A stretch of DNA of 64,000 nucleotides, taken from contig CAXBHL010000001.1 of the NCBI GenBank assembly GCA_963975575.1, forward strand, positions 992,001 through 1,056,000, in the 5' to 3' direction. This stretch comes from UBA6054 sp963975575. Lineage in GTDB: Bacteria; Planctomycetota; Phycisphaerae; Phycisphaerales; UBA1924. The position numbers and the translations under genes are program-made. Under the pieces are notes generated by a model that saw nothing but the letters and a program-made list of their open reading frames with translations, was not told the DNA's origin and did no database searches. Positions 45,529-56,000 of the stretch are shown here, in pieces (position 1 is the first letter of the stretch; each line of letters begins with the position of its first letter).

Positions 45529-46524
45529 ATGGGCGGTGACCCGTCGCGCCGATTGCCCGTGGCGGTGGTGGTGCTGAACTACCGTACCCCTGATCTGGTG
45601 GAGGGCTGTCTGCGTTCGCTGGGCGGTCAGATGGCGGCGGGGGAGCGGGAGGCGATCGTGGTCGACAACTGCTCGATGGATGAGTCCGCCGATCGGATCG
45701 AGTCGGCCATTGAGCGGAACGGGTGGTCATCCTGGGCGCGCGTGGTGCGGTCGCCGGTGAATGGCGGCTTCGCGGCGGGCAACAATGTGGGCGTGCGCGA
45801 GGTCGATGCGGAGACGTACGTGCTGCTCAACTCGGACACGATTGTGCGGGATGGGGCGCTGGACCGGCTGCTGGCGATGAGGTCGGGTCCGGTCGCGATC
45901 GCGGGCCCGTCGTTGGAATGGCCGGACGGTGAGCGTCAGATATCAACGTTCCGGTTCCGGACGCCCTTGACGGAGTTGATCTCCGCGGGGCGGCTCGGCT
46001 CGGTCGGGCGGGCGTTCCAGGGGCACGTCGTGGCCCGTGAGCTGTCGGAGTCTGCGGACGATCTTGATTGGGTCAGCTTTGCGTGCGTGGCGATCCGCCG
46101 GGAGGTGTTCGATCGCATCGGTCTGCTGGACGAGGGGTACTTCATGTACTTCGAGGACATGGACTTCTGCCGGCGCGCGAGAGAGGCCGGGTATCGGGTC
46201 GGCTACGTGCCCAAAGCCCGCGTCGTGCATCTTCGCGGCGGAACGAGCGAGGTGAAGCGGAACACGCAGCGACGGGAGCGGCGTCCGGCGTATTTTTATA
46301 GCGCACGAGCTCGCTACTTCCGCAAGTGGTACGGCATCGCCGGATGGGTGCTGGCAAATGGCGCGTGGACACTCGGCTGGTTGCTGGCGGTGCTGCGGGG
46401 TAAGTCCACCGCGGTTCGTCGCGAGTGGATAGATATCTGGTCAACGAGCGGCGGGAGATCACCGCGACCGCGGGAGACGCGGACGGCGGGTCACGGAGCG
46501 CCGAGCGGGGTCATGGATGGATGA
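45529..46524 (+). CDS. GT2 family glycosyltransferase (rhamnosyltransferase-like)
   Basis: A 331-residue GT-A enzyme. The N-terminal VAVVVLNYRTPDLVEGCL and VVDNCSMDESADRI bind the nucleotide sugar, the DxD-like site is VLLNSDT, and AGPSLEWPDG and SFACVAIRREVFDRIGLLDEGYFMYFEDMDFCRRA complete the family core. The last motif is typical of rhamnosyltransferases (WbbL type), in keeping with rfbD nearby. It ends with a short hydrophobic segment. GGAGG lies eight bases before the ATG. The stop overlaps the sulfotransferase start by 8 bases. Confidence 0.9.
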   Translation: MGGDPSRRLPVAVVVLNYRTPDLVEGCLRSLGGQMAAGEREAIVVDNCSMDESADRIESAIERNGWSSWARVVRSPVNGGFAAGNNVGVREVDAETYVLLNSDTIVRDGALDRLLAMRSGPVAIAGPSLEWPDGERQISTFRFRTPLTELISAGRLGSVGRAFQGHVVARELSESADDLDWVSFACVAIRREVFDRIGLLDEGYFMYFEDMDFCRRAREAGYRVGYVPKARVVHLRGGTSEVKRNTQRRERRPAYFYSARARYFRKWYGIAGWVLANGAWTLGWLLAVLRGKSTAVRREWIDIWSTSGGRSPRPRETRTAGHGAPSGVMDG

Positions 46525-47416
46525 TCCTTCACATCTTCCGCGGTTTGTCATCATCGGCGCGATGAAATGTGCGACCACGACGCTGCACGACCAGCTCGCG
46601 CGGGTGCCCGGTGTCTACATGTCGAACCCGAAGGAGCCGAACTTTTTCTCGGATGACGAAGCCTGGGCGAGGGGGCTGGGCTGGTATCGGGGGCTTTTCT
46701 CGTCCGCCCCGGGCGGAAGCGTGTGCGGCGAGTCGAGCACCCACTACACGAAACTGCCGGACTATCCCGGGACGGTTGAGCGGTTGGCTGGAGTGATCCC
46801 GCATGCGCGGTTCATCTACGTGATGCGGGATCCGATCGACCGGCTGGTCTCGCAATACATCCACGAGTGGTCGGTACGCCGCATCAGCGTTCCTATAGAT
46901 GAGGCTGTCCGCCGACATCCTGAGTTGATTGACTACTCGCGGTATGCGTTCCAGATGAAGCCGTGGCTCGAGCGATTTGGCCACGATGCGGTTCTTCCGG
47001 TCTTCTTCGAGCGGCTGACCAGCCACCCGCAGGCGGAGTTTGAGCGAATCTGCCGCTTTGTCGGGGTCAGCGTCGCGGGGCAGTGGGACACCGGGCACGA
47101 CCGACGGAACGTTTCCGCGGCCAGGGTACGACGCCAGCCTATACGCGACGCTGTGCTTTCGAACCCCGCCCTGACTGTGGTGAGGCGGCGGTTGATCCCG
47201 ACGTCGGTTCGGGAACGGATCAAACGGCAGTGGCGGATGGAGCATCGCCCGGAACTCTCGGAATCCGTCCGCCGATGGTGCGAAACGCGGCTTGATCCCG
47301 ATATGGCTGAACTGGGGCAACTGCTCGGCCTTGAGGTTCGCTGCGAAGGGTTCGCCGATTCTGTGCGTCGGCCGGAGAAGTCGCCGGACTGGGCTCAGAG
47401 AGGGGCGGAGGCATGA
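46517..47416 (+). CDS. PAPS-dependent sulfotransferase
   Basis: A 299-residue enzyme that transfers sulfate from PAPS to a hydroxyl or amine. The 5'-phosphosulfate loop is FVIIGAMKCATTTLHDQLA (the GxxKxGTT-like motif with Cys-Ala in place of Gly), and the 3'-phosphate motif is YVMRDPIDRLVSQYIHEW. The active-site SSTHYTKLPDY also matches. In a polysaccharide operon the natural inference is sulfation of a sugar residue of the polymer. It overlaps genes on both sides by 4-8 bases, so it is part of the same transcript. Confidence 0.9.
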   Translation: MDDPSHLPRFVIIGAMKCATTTLHDQLARVPGVYMSNPKEPNFFSDDEAWARGLGWYRGLFSSAPGGSVCGESSTHYTKLPDYPGTVERLAGVIPHARFIYVMRDPIDRLVSQYIHEWSVRRISVPIDEAVRRHPELIDYSRYAFQMKPWLERFGHDAVLPVFFERLTSHPQAEFERICRFVGVSVAGQWDTGHDRRNVSAARVRRQPIRDAVLSNPALTVVRRRLIPTSVRERIKRQWRMEHRPELSESVRRWCETRLDPDMAELGQLLGLEVRCEGFADSVRRPEKSPDWAQRGAEA

Positions 47417-48453
47417 GCGGCGAGGGTCTGGAGTCGGTGGGAGTCGTCGTCATCGGTCGGAACGAAGGCGAGCGGTTGGAGCGATGCCTGCGATCGATCC
47501 CGGCCGCCATTGATCGCATCGCGTACGTCGATTCGGGCTCCACGGACGATTCCGTCGGGTTCGCCCGCTCCCTCGGGGTGCTCGTCGTCGAACTCGATCT
47601 TTCCATCCCGTTTACGGCAGCGCGCGCCCGCAACGCCGGCATCGCCGCGCTGATCGAGCGGTGGCCCGATACGGCGTCCGTTCAGGTTGTCGACGGCGAT
47701 TGCGAGATTGTTGACGGGTGGATCGAGCAGGCCGCCCGGCATCTCTCCGACCACCCGAAGTGCGCGGTGGTATGCGGGCGGCGACGGGAACGGTTTCCCG
47801 AATCATCGATCTACAATCGGATCATCGACCTCGAATGGGACACTCCCGTGGGGCCGGCAAGATCCTGCGGCGGCGACGCGCTTCTTCGCCGCGCCGCGTT
47901 GGAAGAGGCCGGGTGGTACCGCGAGTCGATGATCGCCGGAGAAGAACCGGAACTCTGCTACAGACTGCGTCGGCTCGGCTGGTCGGTCGTGCGTCTCGAC
48001 GCGGAAATGACGGTGCATGACGCGGCCATGAGCCGCTTCGGGCAGTTCCTGAAGCGGGCCAAACGGGCCGGCCACGCGTACGCGGAGAGCGCCGCGCTCC
48101 ACGGAAAGGGATCAGAGCGATTCGGCGTCAAGCAGGTCCGATCGGCCGTGCTCTGGGGTGGCTTGCTGCCGATCGCGGCGGTCGCCGCGGCATGGTGGAC
48201 AGCGGGATTGTCCGTTCTCGCCTTTGCCGCGATTCTGCTCGTTCAGTATGGCCGGATTCGGCGGCGAGGAATGCAACGGGGCAGGCCCGCACGGCACGCC
48301 TCGCTGGTCGCGACCGCGACGCTGGCGTCCAAGCCGGCTCAACTCAGCGGCGTGGTCCTGTACTGGTTTCGTCGGCTTACCGGCAGGCGATCGCGTTTGA
48401 TCGAGTACAAAGCCCCGAGTAAGCGGGAGAGATCCGGGGTGGCCGGTGGCTGA
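47413..48453 (+). CDS. GT2 family glycosyltransferase
   Basis: A 346-residue GT-A enzyme beginning VGVVVIGRNEGERLERCLRS and carrying YVDSGSTDDSVGFARSLG, an ARNAG donor-site motif, QVVDGDCEIVDGW (the DxD site) and the acceptor-site AGEEPELCYRLRRLGW. Two hydrophobic segments (about 245-280) tie it to the membrane. The GGDALLRRAALEEAGWY motif is typical of the sub-group. ATGA overlap with the sulfotransferase. Donor and acceptor sugars are unknown. Confidence 0.88.
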   Translation: MSGEGLESVGVVVIGRNEGERLERCLRSIPAAIDRIAYVDSGSTDDSVGFARSLGVLVVELDLSIPFTAARARNAGIAALIERWPDTASVQVVDGDCEIVDGWIEQAARHLSDHPKCAVVCGRRRERFPESSIYNRIIDLEWDTPVGPARSCGGDALLRRAALEEAGWYRESMIAGEEPELCYRLRRLGWSVVRLDAEMTVHDAAMSRFGQFLKRAKRAGHAYAESAALHGKGSERFGVKQVRSAVLWGGLLPIAAVAAAWWTAGLSVLAFAAILLVQYGRIRRRGMQRGRPARHASLVATATLASKPAQLSGVVLYWFRRLTGRRSRLIEYKAPSKRERSGVAGG

Positions 48454-49705
48454 GCAGACCTGTGTTCTCTACTTGTCGGGGACGTTGCCGACACGCTCGG
48501 AGACGTTTGTCTACCGTGAGATCTTCGCGCTCCGCGAACTGGACGCGCGGATCGAGACGGCTTCCGTCCACACCCCCGGACGCGGGCTGGGCGATCCCCG
48601 ATTGCACGAACTCGCCGTAGAAACAACGGCGATCTACGCACGGGGCCCCCTCGGAATCGGTTCTGATGCGGTTGCGGCCACTTTGCGGAAGCCGTTCCGA
48701 TCGGTCGCTACGCTGGCCTTGGCGATCGCGGACGCCGCGTTCTCGAAAGACGTGAGGGGCAGGAGGCGGCTCAAGGTGCTATGGCAGTGTGTGGCCGCAA
48801 TGTCGCTGGCCCATCGGGTTCGTGACCGGGAAATCGGACATGTTCACGCCCACATGGCGCATGTGCCGACGACCATCGGCATGTACGCTTCGCGCCAGCT
48901 CGGCGTCGGATTCAGCTTCACGGGTCATGCCAACGACCTGTTCCCGAACCGGACGTTGCTCGCGGAGAAACTCCGCCGGGCCGTGTGGGTCAACTGCATC
49001 TCGGACTGGCATCGCTCGTTCTACCAATCCATCGTGCCGCGTGCGGAGCGGGACTATCCGATCGTTCGGTGCGGAGTCGACACGCGATCGGTCCGTCCTG
49101 TGAACACGCCGCGGGGGGCTGTGCTCGAGGTGCTCGGGGTAGGTCGCTTGGTGGAGAAGAAGGGCTTCGACGCCTTAATCGTCGCGGCAGGAAGGATCGC
49201 TGCCGAAGGCGGCCCCGCGATCCGGGTGCGGATCGCGGGGAGTGGACCGGAGGAGCCGAGGCTCCGAACACTCGTGGATAGTCTCCCGCCGGGTGCGCGT
49301 GTGGAACTGTTGGGAGATACTCCCAACGACCGCGTTCTCGAACTCATGACTTCTTGCGACGTCTTCGTGCTTCCCTGCCGAGTCGCCAACTCGGGCGATC
49401 GTGACGGGATCCCGGTCGTGTTGATGGAGGCGATGGCGCTGGGTCGCTGCGTGGTGTCGGGCAATCTGGAGACGATCAGAGAGTTGATCGAGGACAAACG
49501 CTCCGGCCTGATGGTCAGCCCGGGAGATCCCGAAGAGGTTGCGCACGCTCTCCGGAGTTTGGCCAATGATCGCGGGCTGGTCGAGAATCTGGGGCGATGC
49601 GGGAGAGAGCGCGTCGAATCCGAGTTCGACGTGACGCTGAACGCAAAGCGGATCCTCCTCGCCATGGCGGATCACGGGATAGGTTCTGTCGGAGGAGTGA
49701 TGTGA
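48446..49705 (+). CDS. GT4 family glycosyltransferase (WcaL-like)
   Basis: A 419-residue GT-B enzyme. The N-terminal domain has LYLSGTLPTRSETFVYREI and the VHAHMAHVPTTIGMYAS stretch usual in colanic-acid type transferases, and FSFTGHANDLF. The C-terminal donor domain has VGRLVEKKGFDALI, IAGSGPEEPRLRTLV, and the retaining-enzyme ExxxxxxxE region DGIPVVLMEAMALGRCVV. It starts at GTG 48446, overlapping the previous gene by 8 bases. It should add one sugar of the repeat unit. Confidence 0.9.
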   Translation: MAEQTCVLYLSGTLPTRSETFVYREIFALRELDARIETASVHTPGRGLGDPRLHELAVETTAIYARGPLGIGSDAVAATLRKPFRSVATLALAIADAAFSKDVRGRRRLKVLWQCVAAMSLAHRVRDREIGHVHAHMAHVPTTIGMYASRQLGVGFSFTGHANDLFPNRTLLAEKLRRAVWVNCISDWHRSFYQSIVPRAERDYPIVRCGVDTRSVRPVNTPRGAVLEVLGVGRLVEKKGFDALIVAAGRIAAEGGPAIRVRIAGSGPEEPRLRTLVDSLPPGARVELLGDTPNDRVLELMTSCDVFVLPCRVANSGDRDGIPVVLMEAMALGRCVVSGNLETIRELIEDKRSGLMVSPGDPEEVAHALRSLANDRGLVENLGRCGRERVESEFDVTLNAKRILLAMADHGIGSVGGVM

Positions 49706-50637
49706 CCGGTTTTCCCCGCAGCTATCTCGTCGTGACGCCATGCCGAGATGAAGGCCGGTACCTGGGCACCACCATCCGAACGATGGCGGCCCAGAGTGTG
49801 CGTCCGAAACTCTGGGTCATCGTTGATGACGGCTCAACCGACGACACGCCGGGCGTGCTCGAAGAAGCAGTCCGCGAGCACGAGTTCATCCGAGTGGTGC
49901 GCCGAGAGGATCGGGGCGAGCGAAAGGTTGGTCCGGGTGTCATCGATGCCTTCTACGCTGGGTTGGATTCCGTCGATCGGAGTTCGTTCGATTACCTCTG
50001 CAAAATGGACGCGGATCTCGAAATCCCGCCTCGGTACTTTGAACGATTGATGGAGGAGATGGACAAGGAGCCAAGGCTGGGCGCGGTGTCCGGGAAAATG
50101 TTCCTGCGCGACGAGCACGGACGGCTCCACCATGAACGCCGGGGCGATGACCACGCCGCCGGTCCCACGAAGTTCTACCGAAGCCGCTGCTTCGAAGAGA
50201 TCGGCGGGTTCGTCCGAATGGTGGGCTGGGACGGGATCGACGGGCACATGTGCCGTCTCAAGGGGTGGATCGCCCGTTCGATCATGGACGACGAACTCCG
50301 CGTGGTTCATCTCCGACAGATGGGCTCGAGCCACAAAGGCCTTCTGCACGGGCGGCTCCGCGGCGGCCAGGGCAAGTGGCGGATCGGGTCGTCCCCCTGG
50401 TACCTGCTCGCGACCGCCGTTTACAGGTTGGCCGATCCACCGTTTGTCATCGGTGCCTTCGCGATGACCGCCGGATACTTCGGTGCGATGATTCGGCGCA
50501 TCGAACGCATGGATGATCCCGAGTACATCCGCCACCTGCGACGCTACGAGTGGCGGACACTCTTCCGCGGAAAGACTCGCACACTGCGAGAGTACGACGA
50601 GCGGATCCGCGCTCGTACCCCTGGGGAATCACGATGA
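49702..50637 (+). CDS. GT2 family glycosyltransferase
   Basis: A 311-residue GT-A enzyme. YLVVTPCRDEGRYLGTTI and LWVIVDDGSTDDTPGVL form the nucleotide site, followed by YLCKMDADLEIPPRY (DxD), GAVSGKMFLRDEHGRL and MVGWDGIDGHMCRLKGW. A C-terminal hydrophobic patch (WYLLATAVYRLADPPF) may dock it to the membrane. GTG at 49702 overlaps the upstream stop, and GGAGGAG precedes it. Third GT2 of the block; specificity unknown. Confidence 0.87.
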   Translation: MTGFPRSYLVVTPCRDEGRYLGTTIRTMAAQSVRPKLWVIVDDGSTDDTPGVLEEAVREHEFIRVVRREDRGERKVGPGVIDAFYAGLDSVDRSSFDYLCKMDADLEIPPRYFERLMEEMDKEPRLGAVSGKMFLRDEHGRLHHERRGDDHAAGPTKFYRSRCFEEIGGFVRMVGWDGIDGHMCRLKGWIARSIMDDELRVVHLRQMGSSHKGLLHGRLRGGQGKWRIGSSPWYLLATAVYRLADPPFVIGAFAMTAGYFGAMIRRIERMDDPEYIRHLRRYEWRTLFRGKTRTLREYDERIRARTPGESR

Positions 50638-51098
50638 AGCGTGCAAGGAGCCGGCCGAAGGTGCTCGCGGTGGCGAGCGGGGGTGGGCACTGGGTCCAGC
50701 TCATGCGCCTCCGGAGTGCATTCAATGACGCCGATGTCGTGTTCGTGACCGTTGAGCCAAGCTACCGGGATCAGGTTCCAGGATCCGAGTTTCGGTTGGT
50801 GTGCGACGCGACACGATGGAACAAGTTCAAGCTCGTCTTGCTTCTGTTTCAGTTGATGGTGCTGATTGTCCGTGAGCGACCCGACGCCATCGTGTCCACC
50901 GGCGCGGCGCCGGGGTATCTGGCCATCCGTATCGGTGGGCTGATCGGTTGTCGCACCCTCTGGATTGACTCGATCGCGAATGTCGAGCAGCTCTCGCTCT
51001 CGGGTCGGCGTGCGCTCAGCCATGCCGATCTCTGCCTGACGCAGTGGGAGCATCTCGCCTCGCAAGACGGGCCCCGCTTTGAGGGAGCAGTTCTGTGA
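50634..51098 (+). CDS. PssD/Alg14-like glycosyltransferase subunit
   Basis: A 154-residue membrane-linked partner protein. VLAVASGGGHWVQLMRLR at the N-terminus and VSTGAAPGYLAIRIGGLIGCRTLWIDS match Alg14/PssD, which anchors and completes the catalytic half encoded by the next gene. A hydrophobic helix (KLVLLLFQLMVLIV) lies at about 60-80. The pair together equals one GT-B enzyme of the GT28 family and usually transfers GlcNAc or glucuronic acid in bacterial polysaccharides. Stop and start overlap with the pssE-like gene (GTGA). Confidence 0.88.
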   Translation: MKRARSRPKVLAVASGGGHWVQLMRLRSAFNDADVVFVTVEPSYRDQVPGSEFRLVCDATRWNKFKLVLLLFQLMVLIVRERPDAIVSTGAAPGYLAIRIGGLIGCRTLWIDSIANVEQLSLSGRRALSHADLCLTQWEHLASQDGPRFEGAVL

Positions 51099-51586
51099 TC
51101 TTTGTGACCGTCGGACATCAGATGCCATTCGATCGGCTTGTCACCGCGGTCGACGCATGGGCCGCGCGGAACGCCCGGGACGACGTGTTCGCCCAGATCG
51201 GCGAGACTTCGTACCGGCCCGGGCACATTCAATGGGTGGCCAGGATGGATCCCGACGAGTTCCGGGATCGGGTGGCGGCGGCCGACGCGATTGTGTCGCA
51301 TGCAGGCATGGGGACCATCCTGACGGCGCTCGAACTGGGCCGGCCCATCGTGGTGATGCCCCGGGTGGCCCGGTTGTCGGAAACCAGGAATGACCACCAG
51401 GTGGCCACCGCGGTGCGTTTCCGCGAGTTGGGCCGAGTCGCCGTGGCGATGGACGAATCAGAGATTCCGGCCGCGTTGGACGGGCTGGGCGGGTTGTCGG
51501 GCGGCGATAGAATCTCGCCCGAAGCCTCCCCGCGCCTGATCGACGCGGTTCGGACCTTCATTCTTGGGGGCGTTCGCCCGATCTAG
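51095..51586 (+). CDS. PssE/Alg13-like glycosyltransferase subunit
   Basis: A 163-residue catalytic half of the PssD/PssE pair. MIFVTVGHQMPFDRLV is the hallmark start. DAIVSHAGMGTILTALELGRPIVVMPR is the UDP-sugar binding site of GT28 enzymes, followed by NDHQVATAVRF. It needs the PssD-like protein for activity. GTG start at 51095. A 79-base gap follows before the dehydrogenase gene. Confidence 0.88.
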   Translation: MIFVTVGHQMPFDRLVTAVDAWAARNARDDVFAQIGETSYRPGHIQWVARMDPDEFRDRVAAADAIVSHAGMGTILTALELGRPIVVMPRVARLSETRNDHQVATAVRFRELGRVAVAMDESEIPAALDGLGGLSGGDRISPEASPRLIDAVRTFILGGVRPI

Positions 51587-51665
51587 ACTGATCGACCCAG
51601 AGCCACGTCTGGCGGCGAAACCGGTCAATGTAACGCAGCAGCCGCGATGCGGCGAACGGATTGAG

Positions 51666-53027
51666 ATGAGCCAAATCAGCACGAGCCATGCGACCGAGCT
51701 CCAGCGTCAGATCGATGAGCGAACCGCCGTCGTCGGTATCATCGGCCTCGGCTATGTCGGCCTTCCCCTCGCGGACGCACTCCACGGCGGGGGGCTCCGG
51801 GTCCTCGGTTTCGACGTGGATCAACGCAAGGTGGACCAGCTCGGCCGCGGCGAGAACTACCTCAAGCACCTCGGTGCCGACATGACCACGCGGCTGTCCG
51901 CGTCCGGCAGGTTCGAGGCGACTGCACAGTTCGACCGTCTCGACGAGCCGGACGTCATCCTCGTCTGTGTGCCAACCCCGGTCGGTCCGCACCTCGAGCC
52001 GGATCTCTCCTATGTCATCAAGACCGCCGAGGCGATCGGCAGGCGTCTGCGGGCGGGCCAGTTGATCGTGCTCGAATCGACGACCTATCCGGGCACGACG
52101 CGGGAGGACTTTATTCCAGCGATGCTCGCCGCCGCCGAGGAGCACGGCCGGGGCGGTCTCGAGATCGGCAAGGACATCTTTGTTGCGTTCTCGCCCGAGC
52201 GAGAAGATCCCGGACGCAAGTCGCACACGACGACCAGCATCCCCAAGCTCGTCGGCGGCGTCGATCCGCTCTCCACCCAGTTGGCCTGCGCGTTGTACGC
52301 CCACGGCGTGCAGCACGTGGTGCCGGTCAGCTCGGCCGACGTGGCCGAGGCCGCCAAGATCCTCGAGAACGTGTTCCGTGCGGTGAATATCGCCCTGGTC
52401 AACGAGCTCAAGGTGGTGTTCGACACCATGGGCATCGATGTGTGGGAGGTCATCGCCGCCGCGTCCACCAAGCCCTTCGGTTTTATGCCTTTCTATCCGG
52501 GCCCCGGCTTGGGCGGCCACTGCATCCCGATCGATCCGTTCTACCTCACCTGGAAGGCGCGCGAGCACGGTCGCACGACACGCTTCATCGAGCTCGCCGG
52601 AGAGATCAACCGGAGCATGCCGGAATGGGTCGTCGCCAAGACGGCCGAGGCTTTGAACGAGGACTCGAAGTCGGTCAAGGGATCGAACGTGATCGTGATC
52701 GGGCTCGCCTACAAACCGAATGTCGACGACACCCGCGAAACGCCCGCGGCCGAGATCATCGAGCTGCTCGCGGCCCGCGGCGCGCGGGTCAGCTACCACG
52801 ACCCGCTGGTCCCGGAGTTCCCGAACATGCGTGACTACCAGTTCGACATGTCCTCCGTGCCGCTGGACGAGTCGACGCTGCGGGGCGCCGACTGCGTGCT
52901 GATCGTGACCGATCATGAGATCACGGACTGGAACGCGATCGCCGAGCACGCGCCGCTCGTGGTGGACACGCGGAACGCGATGCAACGGGCCACCGTTGCG
53001 CCGAGAGCACGGATCGTCAAGGCCTGA
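51666..53027 (+). CDS. UDP-N-acetylglucosamine 6-dehydrogenase-like nucleotide-sugar dehydrogenase (WbpA type)
   Basis: A 453-residue NAD-dependent enzyme that oxidises C6 of a UDP-sugar to the uronic acid. VGIIGLGYVGLPLADALHGGG binds NAD; VCVPTPVGPHLEPDLSYV and LESTTYPGTTREDF follow. The catalytic Cys286 is in GLGGHCIPIDPFYL, the form typical of the WbpA/TviB group acting on UDP-GlcNAc or UDP-GalNAc rather than UDP-glucose. The C-terminal domain has AYKPNVDDTRETPA. It provides an acidic sugar whose carboxyl could be amidated. ATG at 51666 has only a weak ribosome site. The NRPS gene follows after 20 bases. Confidence 0.9.
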   Translation: MSQISTSHATELQRQIDERTAVVGIIGLGYVGLPLADALHGGGLRVLGFDVDQRKVDQLGRGENYLKHLGADMTTRLSASGRFEATAQFDRLDEPDVILVCVPTPVGPHLEPDLSYVIKTAEAIGRRLRAGQLIVLESTTYPGTTREDFIPAMLAAAEEHGRGGLEIGKDIFVAFSPEREDPGRKSHTTTSIPKLVGGVDPLSTQLACALYAHGVQHVVPVSSADVAEAAKILENVFRAVNIALVNELKVVFDTMGIDVWEVIAAASTKPFGFMPFYPGPGLGGHCIPIDPFYLTWKAREHGRTTRFIELAGEINRSMPEWVVAKTAEALNEDSKSVKGSNVIVIGLAYKPNVDDTRETPAAEIIELLAARGARVSYHDPLVPEFPNMRDYQFDMSSVPLDESTLRGADCVLIVTDHEITDWNAIAEHAPLVVDTRNAMQRATVAPRARIVKA

Positions 53028-53047
53028 CGGGGGAGACGACAGCGCGC

Positions 53048-56000
53048 ATGCACGACGGCGACCAGCCATCCGCATCCAGCGGTCCGACCGCGGAGGCCGG
53101 TGCCCCCGCGGTCGCCCACGCGGTGTTCGAGGCGGTTGCACGGCGCTGGCCGGACCGTGTGGCCGCGGTATGCGCGGACGACCAGGTGACCTACGCGGAA
53201 CTGGATAGCTGGGCCGACGCGATCGCGACCGCGCTGCGGGAAGCCGGGCTGCGGGATGAGGAACCGGTTGGCATCGCCTCGCCGCGATCCATCGGGCAGG
53301 TCGCGGGTGTGCTCGGCGTGCTCAAGGCGGGCGGGGCGTACGTGCCGCTGATCGCCAACCAGCCGTCGGCCCGCCTGATCGCCATCGCGGGTGACGCCGG
53401 CTGCCGAACAGTGCTCGCGGACGGTGCGTTCCCGCGGAGCCTCTTCTCCTCAGTCGAACGGGTGGTCGATCCGGACGCATTCAGGCACGTGAAGGGGGCA
53501 GGCTTCGGTCTGTCAATCTCGCCCGACCGGCTGGCGTACATCATGTACACGTCCGGGTCCACGGGGCGCCCCAAGGGTGTGCTGATCGAGCACTCGGGAG
53601 TCGTCCGTCTGGTGCGCGGCCAACGCTACATGCCCTTCGGGCCGGACTTTCACTTCCTCTACGCAGGCCCACTGTCCTTCGACCTCTCGACCATCGAGAT
53701 TTTCACGCCGCTGCTGCACGGTGCCAGGCTCCTGATCGCGGGCGAGGACGTGCTCTCACCGGGCACGATACGCCGGTTTGTCGAGCGGGAAGGCCTGAAG
53801 GGCGTCTGTGTCTCGTTCAGCCTGTTCCGGGCGTTGTTCGAGGCCGATCCGGGCGCGTTCGAGGGGATCCCGGTCATCGGAGTCTGCGGCGAGCCCGCTG
53901 ATCCGCGCGTGATCCGGCGAGCGCAGGAGCGGCTTCCCGACGCGTCTTTCTACAACGCGTACGGCCCGACCGAGTGCACCTCGCTCACGACCACACACCA
54001 GATTCCTTCTCCCGTCCCGTTGGACCCGCCGGTGGTCCCCATCGGGGTACCGCTGGAGCGGATGCGGGTCAGAATCGTGGACGAGCGGCTTGAGGACGTG
54101 TCACCGGGAGCAACCGGAGAACTGCTCATCGGAGGGGTGGGCCTCGCCCGCGGCTACCTGAACGACCCCGACCTCACCGCCGCGCGGTTTGTGGGATCCG
54201 GCGAAGGCGGCGCACGGTGGTACCGATCGGGTGACCGTGTCCGCATGATGCCGGACGGGGCCATCGCCTATCTCGGCCGCGCGGACGACCAGGTCAAGGT
54301 CCGAGGCCAGCGCATCGAGCTCGGCGAGATCGACGCGGCGTTGGTCGCCGACCCTGCGATCGAGTCCGCGGCCGCGGTGGTGGTGGGGGAGGGCGAGAAC
54401 GCCGTCGTCGCGGCCTGCGTGGTGCCCGCGGGCCCGCTCGAGCGGAGGTTCGATCTGGACTCCGTGCTGGAGCGGGTCTCCGACCGCCTCACCCGGGCGA
54501 TGTTGCCGGCGCGCCTGGTGCCGGTTTCCGCCCTGCCGATCAACCGGAACGGAAAGATCGACCGGACCCGTGTTGCCGCCATCGCGGCCGAAGCGATCAA
54601 GGGTCCGTCCCGCGATGCGGCACGCCCGTTGGATGACCCGCCTCGTGGACCAGCCGAGGAGGAACTCGCCGAGATGGTGTCGGGCGTCCTCGGTGGCCCG
54701 CCACGCGGGATGGATCTGACCTTCCTCCAGGCCGGCGGAAACTCCCTTCACGCGATGGTCCTGTGCATGCGCGTGCGGGAGCGGTCGGGGGCCGATCTGG
54801 ACGTCCCCGAAATCCTCACGGCACCGAGCCTCCGATCGCTGGCCGCAACCATCGCAGACCGAAGGTCCACCATTCGGTCGCGTGCCCCCGACGCGATCAC
54901 TTCCGGCCGCTTTCCCATGTCCCCGGCGCAGCTGCGCCTGTGGACGATCCAGCACATGGATCCGAAGTCGGCCGCGTACAACATCACATACCGCATCGAG
55001 TTTGCGACTCGCCCGGATCCCGGCACGCTCGCCGCGGCGTGGCAACGACTCCATGAACGCCACGCAGCCCTGCGGACCCGATTCTCGAACCCGGGGGACC
55101 CGTCTCCAGCGGCGGAACTCCTGCCCGACATCCGATCGATCGTTTCCGCCATCACGCCCGGGCGAGACTCCGACGGGGCCGTCGCGGTGGAGTGCACACG
55201 GCCGTTCGACTTGGCGAAGGCCCCCTTGGCCAGGCTGATCGTCCGTGACGGGCCGGACGGTGCGGACGGATGGCTGGTGATGCACCACGTCATCTCGGAC
55301 GCCTGGTCAATGGAAGTCATACTGCGTGATCTCGCGGAGATGTACCGCGCGATCGAGTTAGGGACTCCCGTTCGGCTCCCGTCCGTGGGTAAGGGCGTGC
55401 CGGCCCACGCCGCACGAGCAGAATCCGATGACGATTCGGCAGCCGCAAAAAAGCTGGCGGCGCAGGCCGCGTCGGAGTTCCGAGGCCTCCCGCACACCGG
55501 ACTCTCCGAGACGACAGCGATGGGTGGGGTGCCGCGACCGGAGGCCCGTACGGCGGTCCGCCAAGTTTCGCCGGATCTGCGTGCTTCGGTTGACGCGATC
55601 GCGACGCGTCACGCCGTATCACCCCACGCGGTCTGGCTCGGGCTGTACGCCGCGTGGGTCTGCAAGATTGTCGGCCGCTCCGACGTCGCGATCGGGCTCG
55701 CCGTCTCCACGCGGGACATCGGCGGATTCGAGAACGACGTCGGCTTCTTCGTGGAAACCGTCCCGGTGCGGATGAGCCTGCGCGGGATGACCACCGCTCA
55801 GATCATCGAATGCGCGGCCGACGCGATGCGTCGGGCCCAACAGCGGCGGCGGATCCCCTTCGATCTGCTCGTTTCAAACCTGGAAGATCACCCCCCGCTG
55901 ATGCGCACCCCGATCACGGACGTGTTCTTCAACCTGATCGACCGTGCTCCGATCGCATGGCCGCCGGCCGGGGAGTCGATCATCCGGCCGGTCTGCACCG

